Assembly: GCF_021391675.1 (NCBI RefSeq)
Contig: NZ_CP090096.1
Location: 558,001 to 622,000, forward strand
DNA length: 64,000 nucleotides
Direction of reading: 5' to 3'
DNA from: Neorhizobium galegae
Lineage (GTDB): Bacteria > Pseudomonadota > Alphaproteobacteria > Rhizobiales > Rhizobiaceae
How positions within the stretch are numbered: the stretch's first letter is position 1; every line of letters starts with the position of its first letter. Below are positions 17,865 to 26,289 of this stretch, piece after piece. The notes beneath the pieces are model-generated. The model ran no database searches. It was not told the DNA's origin and saw only the letters and a program-made list of their open reading frames with translations. The position numbers were made by a program, and so were the translations under genes.

Positions 17865-19334
17865 ATGACTGATATGCACGACGACCGGGCTGAGGCGACA
17901 CGGCGGAATGACGTTCTCGACGCCGACCATATTTCACGCTGCGCCGACGCCAAAGCTCAGGCCTTCATCGATCTCAGCGATCGCGTTTGGGGCATGCCGG
18001 AGCTGCGTTTCGAGGAATTCCGCTCGGTCGAGGAGCATATTGCCGCCATGGAAGCGGAAGGTTTCCGTGTCACTCGCGGCATTGCAGGAATGAAAACCGC
18101 TTTCATGGCCGAGGCAGGCGAGGGTGACGTCACGATCGGGTTCCTGGGGGAGTTCGACGCTCTGGCCGGGCTTTCACAGGAAGCCGGCATCACGGAACAG
18201 CGGGCTGCCGAGCCGGGCGCCAACGGCCACGGATGCCATCACAATCTCCTGGGCGCGGCCTCGCTTCTTGCGGCGGTCGCGCTGCGTGATGTCTTGGCCG
18301 AGAGCGGTGTGAAAGCACGGGTTCGGTATTATGGATGCCCTGCCGAAGAAGGGGGATCGGGCAAGACATACATGGTGCGCGCAGGCGCATTTGATGATCT
18401 TGATGCCGCCTTCTGCTGGCACCCTTGCGTATACAACGCCGTCATGTCCTCCTCGACGCTCGCCAATATCCAGGCCTATTTCCGCTTCAGCGGGCGCGCG
18501 GCGCATGCCGCGATGAGCCCGCAGGTCGGTCGCAGCGCTCTCGATGCCGTCGAGCTGATGAATGTCGGCATCAACTATATGCGCGAGCACATGCCCTCGG
18601 ACGCGCGTGTACATTATGCAATTACCCAGACGGGCGGCATTTCTCCCAATGTCGTGCAGGCTTCCGCGGAGGGCCTCTACCTGGTCCGTGCGCCGAAGCT
18701 CGGCGATGTCCGCAGTCTTTTCGAGCGGGTGCGCAAGATCGCCGAAGGCGCTGCGCTGATGACGGAGACGAAGGTCGAGATGGTTTTTGACCGCGCCACT
18801 TCGAATATCCTCCCGAACCGGGCCCTGGAGGAGGCGATGCATCGGCAGTTCGAGAGACTGGGTGCCCCCGGCTTCGATGCGGCGGACTTCGACTTCGCCG
18901 ACAGGTTACGCGCCGCCGCATTGACGGATGACGACGTCCGCGCGAGCGCCGAAGCCTTTGGCGGACCAGCCGATTATCCGAAATCCCTGCATGACGGGAT
19001 TCTGCCGCTGCCGGAACAGCCCGGCCTGCTCTTCGGTTCGACGGATGTGGGCGATGTCAGCTGGGTCGTACCCACTGCGCAGTGCCTGACGGCGACCGCG
19101 GCGATCGGCACGCCGTTCCATGCCTGGCAGACCGTGACCCAAGGCAAGCTACCGGCCGCCCACAAGGCCCTGGTCACGGCCGCCAAAGTGATGGCGGCAA
19201 CCGGTGCCAGGGTGATCGCCGATCCGGAATTGCTGTCGCGCGCCAAGAACGAACTACGTGCACGGCGCGGTGGCCGGGTGTATCAGAGCCCGCTCCCGGA
19301 AGGCAGCGAGCCGCCAACCGGGGCCGGGCGATAG
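17865..19334 (+). CDS. M20D-family amidohydrolase (AbgB-like), locus A
   Basis: Starts at 17865 or 17874 are possible. The 489-residue protein matches the p-aminobenzoyl-glutamate hydrolase subunit B/amidohydrolase group: GEFDALAGLSQEAG, CPAEEGGSGKTYM, a WHP motif, GRAAHAAMSPQVGRSALDAV in the lid, and TPFHAWQT near the end. The usual metal motif GHGCGHN reads GHGCHHN here, with His replacing Gly beside the Cys and His ligands. Relatives split amide bonds of N-acyl amino acids. It is a paralogue of the locus C enzyme at 49905 and closes the locus A operon. Confidence 0.9.
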   Translation: MTDMHDDRAEATRRNDVLDADHISRCADAKAQAFIDLSDRVWGMPELRFEEFRSVEEHIAAMEAEGFRVTRGIAGMKTAFMAEAGEGDVTIGFLGEFDALAGLSQEAGITEQRAAEPGANGHGCHHNLLGAASLLAAVALRDVLAESGVKARVRYYGCPAEEGGSGKTYMVRAGAFDDLDAAFCWHPCVYNAVMSSSTLANIQAYFRFSGRAAHAAMSPQVGRSALDAVELMNVGINYMREHMPSDARVHYAITQTGGISPNVVQASAEGLYLVRAPKLGDVRSLFERVRKIAEGAALMTETKVEMVFDRATSNILPNRALEEAMHRQFERLGAPGFDAADFDFADRLRAAALTDDDVRASAEAFGGPADYPKSLHDGILPLPEQPGLLFGSTDVGDVSWVVPTAQCLTATAAIGTPFHAWQTVTQGKLPAAHKALVTAAKVMAATGARVIADPELLSRAKNELRARRGGRVYQSPLPEGSEPPTGAGR

Positions 19335-19355
19335 GCAGTTCGAATAAGACGTGGC

Positions 19356-19750
19356 TCACCTGGTCGCCGGCAGCTCGTCGATCTCTCGGACGATCTGTCG
19401 AGCCTTGCCGACCACTGCGCGCGCCGTCTTGATAATGGCATCGATGCCTATCCTGCCGAGATCCTCGGCATGGATCACGGTCATGCCGCTCGCGTCGGAA
19501 AACTCCCAGAGATACTGCGCCGCACCGTGAATGCCGATCTGGACCACGCGGGTGGGATCGAGACGCCGTCGAGAACCGCGTTACGGAACGGGCCACCGTG
19601 GTGGCAGTTGGTAAGATCATAGGCGCCGCCGGTGTCGCAATGGGCATTGATGTGGATCATCCCGACGGAACGGTCCCGACCAAGGTCCATCGGTATGCCG
19701 ATCAGGGCGACGTCGAGATCACCCAGGTCAGGCTGGATGGCACCGACGGG
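19356..19750 (-). pseudogene. Agmatinase/ureohydrolase remnant
   Basis: Three pieces of an arginase/agmatinase-family enzyme remain in order on the minus strand. First is LDVALIGIPMDLG (to about 19678). It is joined directly to MIHINAHCDTGGAYD, losing about 100 residues. HHGGPFRNAVLDGV follows, with a one-base loss near 19561. The second frame then continues VVQIGIHGAAQYLWEFSDA and GMTVIHAEDLGRIGIDAI, and leaves the family after VVG near 19406, so the segment with the last metal ligands is gone. It overlaps the end of the deacetylase gene. Its presence suggests guanidino-nitrogen release was once part of this operon. Confidence 0.75.
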
Positions 19751-20612
19751 CCGCTTCCTGGGCCTCGAAATGGTCGGTGATTTGGCTGCCGGTCGCGATC
19801 CACACATCGCCTTTGGTGAGTACGTGCTTCAGGAAGTCCCGCAGCAGGTGCCAGCGCATCGGACGGCCGGAGACCTGGGGATGAAGCACGAGCGTCGTCA
19901 CCCCGCCCCAGGCATGGGTTGCCTCGAACTCGTCGATCCAAAGTGGCAGGATCATATCGCGCCCGAAGATCGGGCGCGGGCTGGTCCGGCTCGTCATGCC
20001 GAAATTCCAGTCGTCGAACGCGTAGTTGACGGGGATTTCGACCAGACCCGGCACGCCATCGTTTGCAGCGTGCCGGTAGGGCAAAATGTCGTCCCGGAAG
20101 GAGCTGGAATAGCGGATGCCGGACTTTTTGAGATAGGCGAGAAGCTCAGGGAAATTCTCGCCCGATGGGGCGCGATAGCCGACCGGGCGAACTCCGAGCG
20201 CCGACTGCAGGGCCTCAAACCCCCGGTCGATCTCTTCCATGGCTTCGTCGAGCCTGGTGCGATCAGGCAGCTTGTGCAGGTATCCATGGTGACCGATCTC
20301 GTGGCCGGCTGCCAGCATGGCTTCGCATTCGGCCCGATGCGCGAGCGCCGTCCAGCCAGGCGTGAAGAAAGTGGCCTTCAAGCCGAGTTCGTTCATCAGG
20401 CCAAGGATCCGGGCAATGCCGACGCGGGCATCATAACCGCCATGCGACGTGGTGACCATGCGATCGACATTGGATGGGTTGTTACCGATCCAGGCGGTCT
20501 CGGCATCCACGTCAAATCCGATGAATAGCGCGCTTTTCGTGCCGTTCGGCCAGGTCATGTCCGGTGTCTTCGCTGCCGGGTTGAGGGGGCGTGGTGTCAG
20601 ATCGAAGGTCAT
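19728..20612 (-). CDS. CE4 polysaccharide deacetylase-family (PuuE/imidase-like) hydrolase, locus B
   Basis: The 294-residue NodB-fold protein has FIGFDVDAETAW (metal/catalytic Asp region), HEIGHHGYLHKLP (His ligands) and VGYRAPSGENFPEL. There is no signal peptide. Length and motifs match the group that includes PuuE allantoinase and bacterial cyclic imidases as well as HpPgdA, and a cytoplasmic amide/imide hydrolase fits this amino-acid operon better than a cell-wall deacetylase. That choice is inference. AAGG precedes the start; the upstream MmgE/PrpD gene ends 11 bases before it. Confidence 0.82.
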   Translation of the reverse strand: MTFDLTPRPLNPAAKTPDMTWPNGTKSALFIGFDVDAETAWIGNNPSNVDRMVTTSHGGYDARVGIARILGLMNELGLKATFFTPGWTALAHRAECEAMLAAGHEIGHHGYLHKLPDRTRLDEAMEEIDRGFEALQSALGVRPVGYRAPSGENFPELLAYLKKSGIRYSSSFRDDILPYRHAANDGVPGLVEIPVNYAFDDWNFGMTSRTSPRPIFGRDMILPLWIDEFEATHAWGGVTTLVLHPQVSGRPMRWHLLRDFLKHVLTKGDVWIATGSQITDHFEAQEAARRCHPA

Positions 20613-20623
20613 GGAATTGCCTT

Positions 20624-22015
20624 TCAGCGGAAGGTGGGAAGCGTTTCTGCGTGGCCGGTCATTTGCGCCTCGATCTCCGTGCAGTCCCTGATCTGCTCAA
20701 GGTTGCCGAGCTTTTGCCAGAGCGTCTCCACCTGGTCTTCGGGCAGACTCATGGTGGCAAGTTCACGGAATTTGGCCGCGACGGCGAAAGCCGGCATCGG
20801 TCGCTCGGCAGAGCCCGTGGCGCGTGGCGCCATCCGCTCGACAATAAAGCCGTCGCGGAAGGTCAAGGTCACCACCGGCTCGGCCATGGCGTCCATCGAT
20901 GCGTCGACGGAAATGTCGATCCGTTCCATCACCGCCTGCACGTCTGGATGCTGGCGCCGCTCCTCGGTATAGGCCTGAAGGCCGGCGGTGCCGAAGACAC
21001 ACCGGGCGGCAAGCGCGAAAGGCAGGCTCATCTGGGTTGGCGCCATCGCGCCCGCCACCTTTGCGCCGCACATGTTCGCCAGCATGCCACTCATGCGAAG
21101 GCCGATCCGGGCGATCTCCTGCGGCACTCGACCGGTTTCGTCGAGCAGGTCCTCCAGCGCATCGACGGCGGAATGGGCGCCTCGGCAGGAGGCATAGGGT
21201 TTCAGCACCGCCCGGTTGACCTTCCAGACATCGCCAAGCCCCTCCGACAAGAGGTCAGGCTGGCAGGCGGACTTGTTGAACGACGTGAAGAAGCCACCCC
21301 AGACGTCATCGAACACGCGTGAGGGTCCGGCGAAGCCCTTAGCGGCGAGTAAGGCTGCAAGCAGGCCGCCCTCTGCTGCGCGCCCCGCATGCAACTTCTT
21401 TGCCTGCGAACCGTCATGGATAAAGGCCCAGAGACCTGAGGAAAAGCTTGTGGACAGGGTCATGGCATCACGGGTGGCGGAGGCATCGAGGCCAAGCAGG
21501 TTTGCAACGGCGGCTGCCGCGGCAAAGGTGCCGCAGGTGCCGGTCGAATGCCAGCCGAGCCCGTTATGGGCATCATAGCCGCCGGTGGCTTCGAGGATGC
21601 GGCGTCCCGCATCATAACCGGCGACAACGGCGGTGATCATGCGCTTGCCATCCACGGGCCGTGCCACTTCATGCAGGGCTGAAAAGACGGCGGGCATGAT
21701 GACAGCGCCGGAATGATCGCAACCGCCCGCGTCGTCGAGTTCGAAAGCATGGGCTGCGACACCGTTGATGAAGGCGCTGTCACGCGGCGAACCGGTAAGG
21801 CCTGTTCCCCAAAGCCGTGTACTGCCCGCTGAGTGCATCGCTTGCAACGCGCTTGCAAACTCCTGAGAGCGAGCACCCGCGATGGCTGCGCCCAGGGTAT
21901 CGGCAATGTGGACTTTTGTCTTGGCGACGACGCTTTCCGGTATGGAGCCATAGTCAAGATCGGAAATGAAACGGGCGAGCCTGTCAATCGGCGTGTCGGC
22001 GAGAGAACGGTTCAT
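20624..22015 (-). CDS. MmgE/PrpD family protein, locus B
   Basis: I prefer ATG 22015 (MNRSLADTPIDRL); an in-frame TTG at 22054 is possible. The 463-residue protein has NGVAAHAFELDDAGG, GLGWHSTGTCGTFAAAAAV and KLHAGRAAEGGLLAALLA. The DDAGGCDHSG segment differs from the DDNF seen in the locus A and C copies, so it is a separate branch with a probably different substrate. It sits between the solute-binding-protein and deacetylase genes. Confidence 0.9.
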   Translation of the reverse strand: MNRSLADTPIDRLARFISDLDYGSIPESVVAKTKVHIADTLGAAIAGARSQEFASALQAMHSAGSTRLWGTGLTGSPRDSAFINGVAAHAFELDDAGGCDHSGAVIMPAVFSALHEVARPVDGKRMITAVVAGYDAGRRILEATGGYDAHNGLGWHSTGTCGTFAAAAAVANLLGLDASATRDAMTLSTSFSSGLWAFIHDGSQAKKLHAGRAAEGGLLAALLAAKGFAGPSRVFDDVWGGFFTSFNKSACQPDLLSEGLGDVWKVNRAVLKPYASCRGAHSAVDALEDLLDETGRVPQEIARIGLRMSGMLANMCGAKVAGAMAPTQMSLPFALAARCVFGTAGLQAYTEERRQHPDVQAVMERIDISVDASMDAMAEPVVTLTFRDGFIVERMAPRATGSAERPMPAFAVAAKFRELATMSLPEDQVETLWQKLGNLEQIRDCTEIEAQMTGHAETLPTFR

Positions 22016-22056
22016 GAGAAAACTCTGAAATAAAGGGAAGGCCGGCAACGTCAACG

Positions 22057-22087
22057 CGGGAGAAATCCCGGCCGCGAGGCTATCGCG
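22057..22087 (-). other. Two small hairpins between solute-binding-protein and MmgE/PrpD genes, locus B
   Basis: One hairpin (22057-22070) has CGGGA/TCCCG arms and a GAAA loop. The other (22073-22087) has CGCGA/TCGCG arms. Both follow the binding-protein stop in the transcript. They may shield its 3' end; no T-tract is present. Confidence 0.4.
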
Positions 22088-22119
22088 ACCGGTGATTTGT
22101 GTCGTGGACGTCCTGCCGC

Positions 22120-22947
22120 TTACTTTGCGGCTTCGCCGTTGATGTAGATGCCGTCCAGCATCGTGCCTTCCAGGCCGTGCTTTACGAAGATCGCCTTATA
22201 CTCGCCGGATGCCATGATGGCCTTCAGCGCGCCGGCATAGGCATCGCGCAAGGCAGGATCCTTCTTGGAGAAGGCGATGCCCTGGTAAACGGCCGTGATC
22301 GGTTCACCGACGATGGCGTAGGTATTCTTCTCCAGAGCCATCAGGTAGGGCAGCGTTTCAGAGCCCTGCACGGCGCCATCGAGGCGGCCCTGCTTAAGCT
22401 GAGCGCGCGCATCGGCCGAGCCCTCCGTGCCAACGACCTTGATGGCGGCGAGACCCTTGGCCTCGCAGTTAGCCGCGCTCCACTTGGCGGTTTCATCCGG
22501 GAAGGATGTGCGGCGGCTCATGCCCACCGTCTTGCCGCAGAAGTCGGCCGGGGTCTTGAACTCCTCCTTGCGCGCCGCCGAGGTGTAGAACTGCGCGCCG
22601 GATTTCATGTAATCGACGAAATCGAGCGTATCACGGCGCTTCGGAAGGTCGCTCATGCCGCTATGGATGAGATCGACGCGGCCCGTCTCGAGAGATGAGA
22701 TCATCTGCTCGAAGCCGATATCCGCCCATTCGACCTTGGTGCCAAGCTGCTTGGCAAGCGCCACGCCAAGATCGATATCGACCCCCATCAGCGTATTGGT
22801 GGCGGGGTCCTTGTATTCCATCGGCGGGTAGTTGGGCTGGTTTGCGACGACGACCTTGGCCGCAGACTTGATGCGGTCCGGCAGGCCTTCGGCATGCACC
22901 ACCGTAGAGGCAAGAAGGGCGGCGAGGGTGATAAGAGCTGTTTTCAT
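22120..22947 (-). CDS. Amino-acid ABC transporter substrate-binding protein (family 3), locus B
   Basis: A Sec signal peptide (about residues 1-19) is followed by a family 3 fold: NYPPMEYKDPATNTLMGVDID, LETGRVDLIHSGMSDLPKR and a small disulfide-sized loop between the FCGKT and NCEAKG cysteines. Length 275 is typical. It should bind a polar amino acid or small amide in the periplasm for the permease encoded upstream. A strong hairpin lies in front of it and two weak ones behind it. Confidence 0.93.
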   Translation of the reverse strand: MKTALITLAALLASTVVHAEGLPDRIKSAAKVVVANQPNYPPMEYKDPATNTLMGVDIDLGVALAKQLGTKVEWADIGFEQMISSLETGRVDLIHSGMSDLPKRRDTLDFVDYMKSGAQFYTSAARKEEFKTPADFCGKTVGMSRRTSFPDETAKWSAANCEAKGLAAIKVVGTEGSADARAQLKQGRLDGAVQGSETLPYLMALEKNTYAIVGEPITAVYQGIAFSKKDPALRDAYAGALKAIMASGEYKAIFVKHGLEGTMLDGIYINGEAAK

Positions 22948-22996
22948 GCGAATTCCCCTTTTTTAAGCTGGCTGGATTGGTGTAGTCTTGAAGCGT

Positions 22997-23019
22997 GGGC
23001 CGGTCGGAGTGACCGGCCC
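22997..23019 (-). terminator. Strong intercistronic hairpin between ATPase and solute-binding-protein genes, locus B
   Basis: Perfect nine-base arms GGGCCGGTC and GACCGGCCC with a 5-base loop begin nine bases after the ATPase stop. No T-tract follows. It could attenuate, terminate partly, or separate message halves; the binding-protein gene may then need its own promoter. Confidence 0.5.
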
Positions 23020-23027
23020 GATTGATT

Positions 23028-23798
23028 TCAGCTGTGAACAGCCCTGATGAACTCGATAGTGCGAGGGCTCTTCGGCGAACTGAGAACTTCAGAGGCGGGG
23101 CCGACCTCGACCATCTTACCCGCCTCCATGAAGGCGACGGTATTCGCAACGCTCCGGGCGAAGCCCAGTTCGTGTGTCACCACGATCATGGTCATGCCGC
23201 TTGCGGCGAGATCCTTCATCACGTCCAGAACTTCGGAGACGAGTTCCGGATCGAGTGCGGACGTAGGTTCGTCGAACAGAATCAATTCCGGGCGCATGCA
23301 CATTGCACGGGCAATTGCTACGCGCTGCTGCTGGCCGCCGGACAATTGCGAGGGATAATGCCCGGCTTTGTCGCCCAGCCCCACGCGGACCAGTAGGTCT
23401 TTCGCCCGTTTGCGGACATCGGCTATCGGCTCGCCCAGAACCTGGACCGGGCCTTCCATGATGTTTTCCAGCGCGGTCTTGTGCGGAAACAGGTTGAACC
23501 GCTGGAAAACCATGCCGATGTGGCGGCGCTGCCGCGACATTTCCGCATCGCTGATTTCATGCAGGTTGTTGCCTTCGCGGCGATAACCGACCAGTTCGTC
23601 ATTCACCCAGATCGCACCAGAGTTCATCTTCTCAAGCTGATTGATGCAGCGCAGGAATGTGCTCTTGCCTGATCCGGAAGGGCCGATGATGCAGCAGACC
23701 TCGCCCTTGGGGATTTCCAGGCTGACTTTGTCGAGCGCCGTGAAAGTCCCATAAAGCTTGGTGACGTCAACGGCCTTTACAACGATATCCTTGCTCAT
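23028..23798 (-). CDS. Amino-acid ABC transporter ATP-binding protein, locus B
   Basis: The 256-residue protein has Walker [11 protein letters not shown]-loop [18 protein letters not shown] (typical of polar amino-acid importers), signature [14 protein letters not shown], Walker [15 protein letters not shown] and the switch His in [13 protein letters not shown]. It powers the permease encoded nine bases upstream in transcription. Confidence 0.94.
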   Translation of the reverse strand: MSKDIVVKAVDVTKLYGTFTALDKVSLEIPKGEVCCIIGPSGSGKSTFLRCINQLEKMNSGAIWVNDELVGYRREGNNLHEISDAEMSRQRRHIGMVFQRFNLFPHKTALENIMEGPVQVLGEPIADVRKRAKDLLVRVGLGDKAGHYPSQLSGGQQQRVAIARAMCMRPELILFDEPTSALDPELVSEVLDVMKDLAASGMTMIVVTHELGFARSVANTVAFMEAGKMVEVGPASEVLSSPKSPRTIEFIRAVHS

Positions 23799-23807
23799 CT
23801 CATCCCC

Positions 23808-24680
23808 TCACATCGATGCGCTGACGGCTTTGCTGCCGCGGCCGAAATATTGCTCGATATAATGCTGGGCGATCGAGAGGACGGAGACGACCGCGAGATA
23901 CCAGAAGCTCGCAACCAGGAGCAGTTCCAGCACGCGGGTGTTGGCAAAGTAGATGATCTGGGCGTTGTGCAGGATCTCCGAATACTGGATGACGCTGGCA
24001 AGCGAAGTAAGCTTGACCATGCCGATCACTTCGTTGCCGATCGGCGGCACCATGACGCGCATGGCCTGTGGCAGCACGATGCGGCGCAGCATCATCATCT
24101 GCGTCATGCCGATCGAGCGGGCTGCCTCATACTGTCCGCTATCCACTGACAGAAGGCCGCTGCGGACGACCTCTGACGTGTAGGCGCCCTGGGAAATTCC
24201 AAGCCCCAGCATGGCTGCCACAAACGGCGTCATGATGTCCACGGTGCGGAATTCGAACAGGCCGGGAATGCCCATGGTTGGAAAAATGAGCGCCAGGTTG
24301 AACCAGATCATCAGTTGCAGGAGCGCTGGCGCGCCGCGGAAGATCCAGACATAGCCCACCGCAATGGACGACAGGACCGGGTTGCCCGAAACGCGCATCA
24401 GGGCGATGACCACGCCAAGAACGATGCCGAGCGTCATGGCGGCCACGGTCATCACCAGCGTGCTCTGCAGCCCCTGCAGGATGGCAGGTGCAAAGAGGAA
24501 GTCGCGGACATAGCTCCACTCGATCTGGCCGACGCTGAAGGCGCGGACGAGGGCGGCAAGAGCGGCCAGAACCAAGGCGGCGGTCACCATGCGCCCGATA
24601 TGGCGCTTGGGAACGAGCGTCAGGTGGGCGATCTCGTATTTCTGGTCGAGCGATGCCGCTTGGGGTGCTGGCATGGTCAT
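23808..24680 (-). CDS. Amino-acid ABC transporter permease, locus B
   Basis: ATG 24680 overlaps the ArgH-like stop (ATGA); ATG 24674 is an alternative. The 290 residues give an N-terminal tail, about six membrane segments and a His/Gln-type EAA loop (QYEAARSIGMTQMMMLRRIV). Only one permease gene is present, so a homodimeric channel is expected. Confidence 0.93.
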   Translation of the reverse strand: MTMPAPQAASLDQKYEIAHLTLVPKRHIGRMVTAALVLAALAALVRAFSVGQIEWSYVRDFLFAPAILQGLQSTLVMTVAAMTLGIVLGVVIALMRVSGNPVLSSIAVGYVWIFRGAPALLQLMIWFNLALIFPTMGIPGLFEFRTVDIMTPFVAAMLGLGISQGAYTSEVVRSGLLSVDSGQYEAARSIGMTQMMMLRRIVLPQAMRVMVPPIGNEVIGMVKLTSLASVIQYSEILHNAQIIYFANTRVLELLLVASFWYLAVVSVLSIAQHYIEQYFGRGSKAVSASM

Positions 24681-26137
24681 CGGACGCCTCGTGCGTTCTC
24701 GGAGGGGGAAACTCTGCCCGGCAGGTTCAGCGTGCTCTCTGCGAAGTCCTTTCTTGCCTCCAGCGCGCCGGTGAAGCGCTCGATCTGTTCCCGCACCCTG
24801 GCTGGCGACGTCGAGCCAAAGCCGGTGCGGCTGGTGAGCGCGCCTTCCAGTGTAATGGCCTTGAGAACAGCGGGCGTAAGGCGGGCGTCGATACGGGGCA
24901 GGTCTTCCTCGCTCAGACCCGCAAGATCATGGCCGCGCTCTTCGCAATAGCGCACGACGGCGCCGGTAATGTCATGGGCCTGCGCGAACGGCACGTTCTG
25001 GGATACCAGCCAGTCCGCCACTTCCGTTGCCAGCGTGAAGCCCCTCGGCGCTTCTTCGCGCAATTTCGCGACATCGAATTCCAGCGTTTCCACCATGCCG
25101 GCGAAAGCGGGCAGGATGAGTTCGAGAACATCGATGCTCTCAAAGAGCGCCCGCTTGTCTTCAGCGAGGTCGCGGTTATAGGCGAGTGGCATGGCCTTCA
25201 TCGTTGCCAGAAACCCGGCAATGTTGCCGATCAGCGTGCCGCTCATACCGCGGGTCAGTTCGGCAATGTCGGGGTTCTTCTTCTGCGGCATGATGGAGGA
25301 GCCGGTCGAGTAGGAATCATGCAGCCTGACCCAGCTGAACTGCTTGGAACTCCAGATGCAGATTTCTTCCGCAAGGCGAGACAGGCTGATGGTGACCAGT
25401 GAGCAGATGAACAGGAATTCGGCCACATGATCGCGGGCCGAAACGGCGTCGATGGAGTTTTCGCAGGCCGCGGCGTAGCCAAGTTCGACCGCCGACAGAT
25501 CCGGGCGGCAGGCGATACCGGAACCGGCCAGAGCGGCGGCGCCAAGCGGCGAACGGTCGAAGCGCCGGTCGAAATCCTCGAAACGCTCCAGGTCGCGCAG
25601 CAGGCTCTGCGCATGCGCCATGAGATGATGGCCGAGCACGACAGGCTGCGCGGGCTGCAGATGCGTGAAGCCCGGCATCACCGTTTCGGTATGCCTGGAG
25701 GCTTGCGAGATGAGCGCCAGTTCGATTTCGACAATGCCGCGCGACAATTCCCGCGCCATGCGGCGCAGGTAAAGGCGGGTATTGTTGGAGGTCTGGTCGT
25801 TGCGCGAGCGCCCGGCGCGCAGCTTGCCACCCAGCACGCCGAGACGCTGCATCAGCAAGCGTTCAAGGAAGGTGTGAATGTCTTCGTCTGCGGCGATGGG
25901 CTTTTCGTTCCCGGTTGCGACATCGGTCTCGATATGGTCGAGCGTTTCACGGATCGTGGCGAACTCCGCCTCATCCAGCACGCCGGCGCGCTTCAGTTCG
26001 GAGGCATGAGCACGCGAGCCGGCGAGGTCTTCGCGGTAAAGCCGAAAGTAAGAGGGGTGCGAGCGTGAAAGATTGGCAAGCGCTTCCGAGGGGCCGGACT
26101 TGAAGCGTCCACCCCAGAGCTGGGTCGGCTCCGACAT
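24677..26137 (-). CDS. argH: Argininosuccinate lyase-family protein, locus B
   Basis: The 486-residue protein carries the fumarase/aspartase superfamily signature GSSIMPQKKNPD (about residues 279-290, with the catalytic-loop serine), GRSRNDQT and FTHLQPAQPV. It therefore catalyses a reversible beta-elimination releasing fumarate from an N-succinyl-type substrate, argininosuccinate in ArgH. It heads an uptake operon under a divergent LysR gene, with no other arginine-biosynthesis gene nearby. A catabolic role on an imported compound, as for EDDS lyase, is a serious alternative. The symbol reflects family, not proven function. Confidence 0.88.
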   Translation of the reverse strand: MSEPTQLWGGRFKSGPSEALANLSRSHPSYFRLYREDLAGSRAHASELKRAGVLDEAEFATIRETLDHIETDVATGNEKPIAADEDIHTFLERLLMQRLGVLGGKLRAGRSRNDQTSNNTRLYLRRMARELSRGIVEIELALISQASRHTETVMPGFTHLQPAQPVVLGHHLMAHAQSLLRDLERFEDFDRRFDRSPLGAAALAGSGIACRPDLSAVELGYAAACENSIDAVSARDHVAEFLFICSLVTISLSRLAEEICIWSSKQFSWVRLHDSYSTGSSIMPQKKNPDIAELTRGMSGTLIGNIAGFLATMKAMPLAYNRDLAEDKRALFESIDVLELILPAFAGMVETLEFDVAKLREEAPRGFTLATEVADWLVSQNVPFAQAHDITGAVVRYCEERGHDLAGLSEEDLPRIDARLTPAVLKAITLEGALTSRTGFGSTSPARVREQIERFTGALEARKDFAESTLNLPGRVSPSENARGVR

Positions 26138-26188
26138 GATAGTTCCCTTTTATGTTTAATATTGAGGCAATGCTCCTATTTGGCGCTA

Positions 26189-26209
26189 ATTAAGGCAAGC
26201 GAAGTTAAT
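26189..26209. promoter_or_regulatory. Putative LysR-type operator between argH-like and LysR genes
   Basis: ATTAA and TTAAT form an inverted repeat with an 11-base spacer, in the 152-base divergent region. A second small dyad, ATTG-AGG-CAAT, is at 26161-26171. LysR proteins bind such interrupted dyads between divergent genes; assignment is by position only. Confidence 0.35.
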
Positions 26210-26289
26210 TCCTTGGCCTATGACAAAAACGACTAGCCAGCCATGCCTTGGATGCTTAGTCTGAAAACGACTGAATGGGCGAGGTGAGT

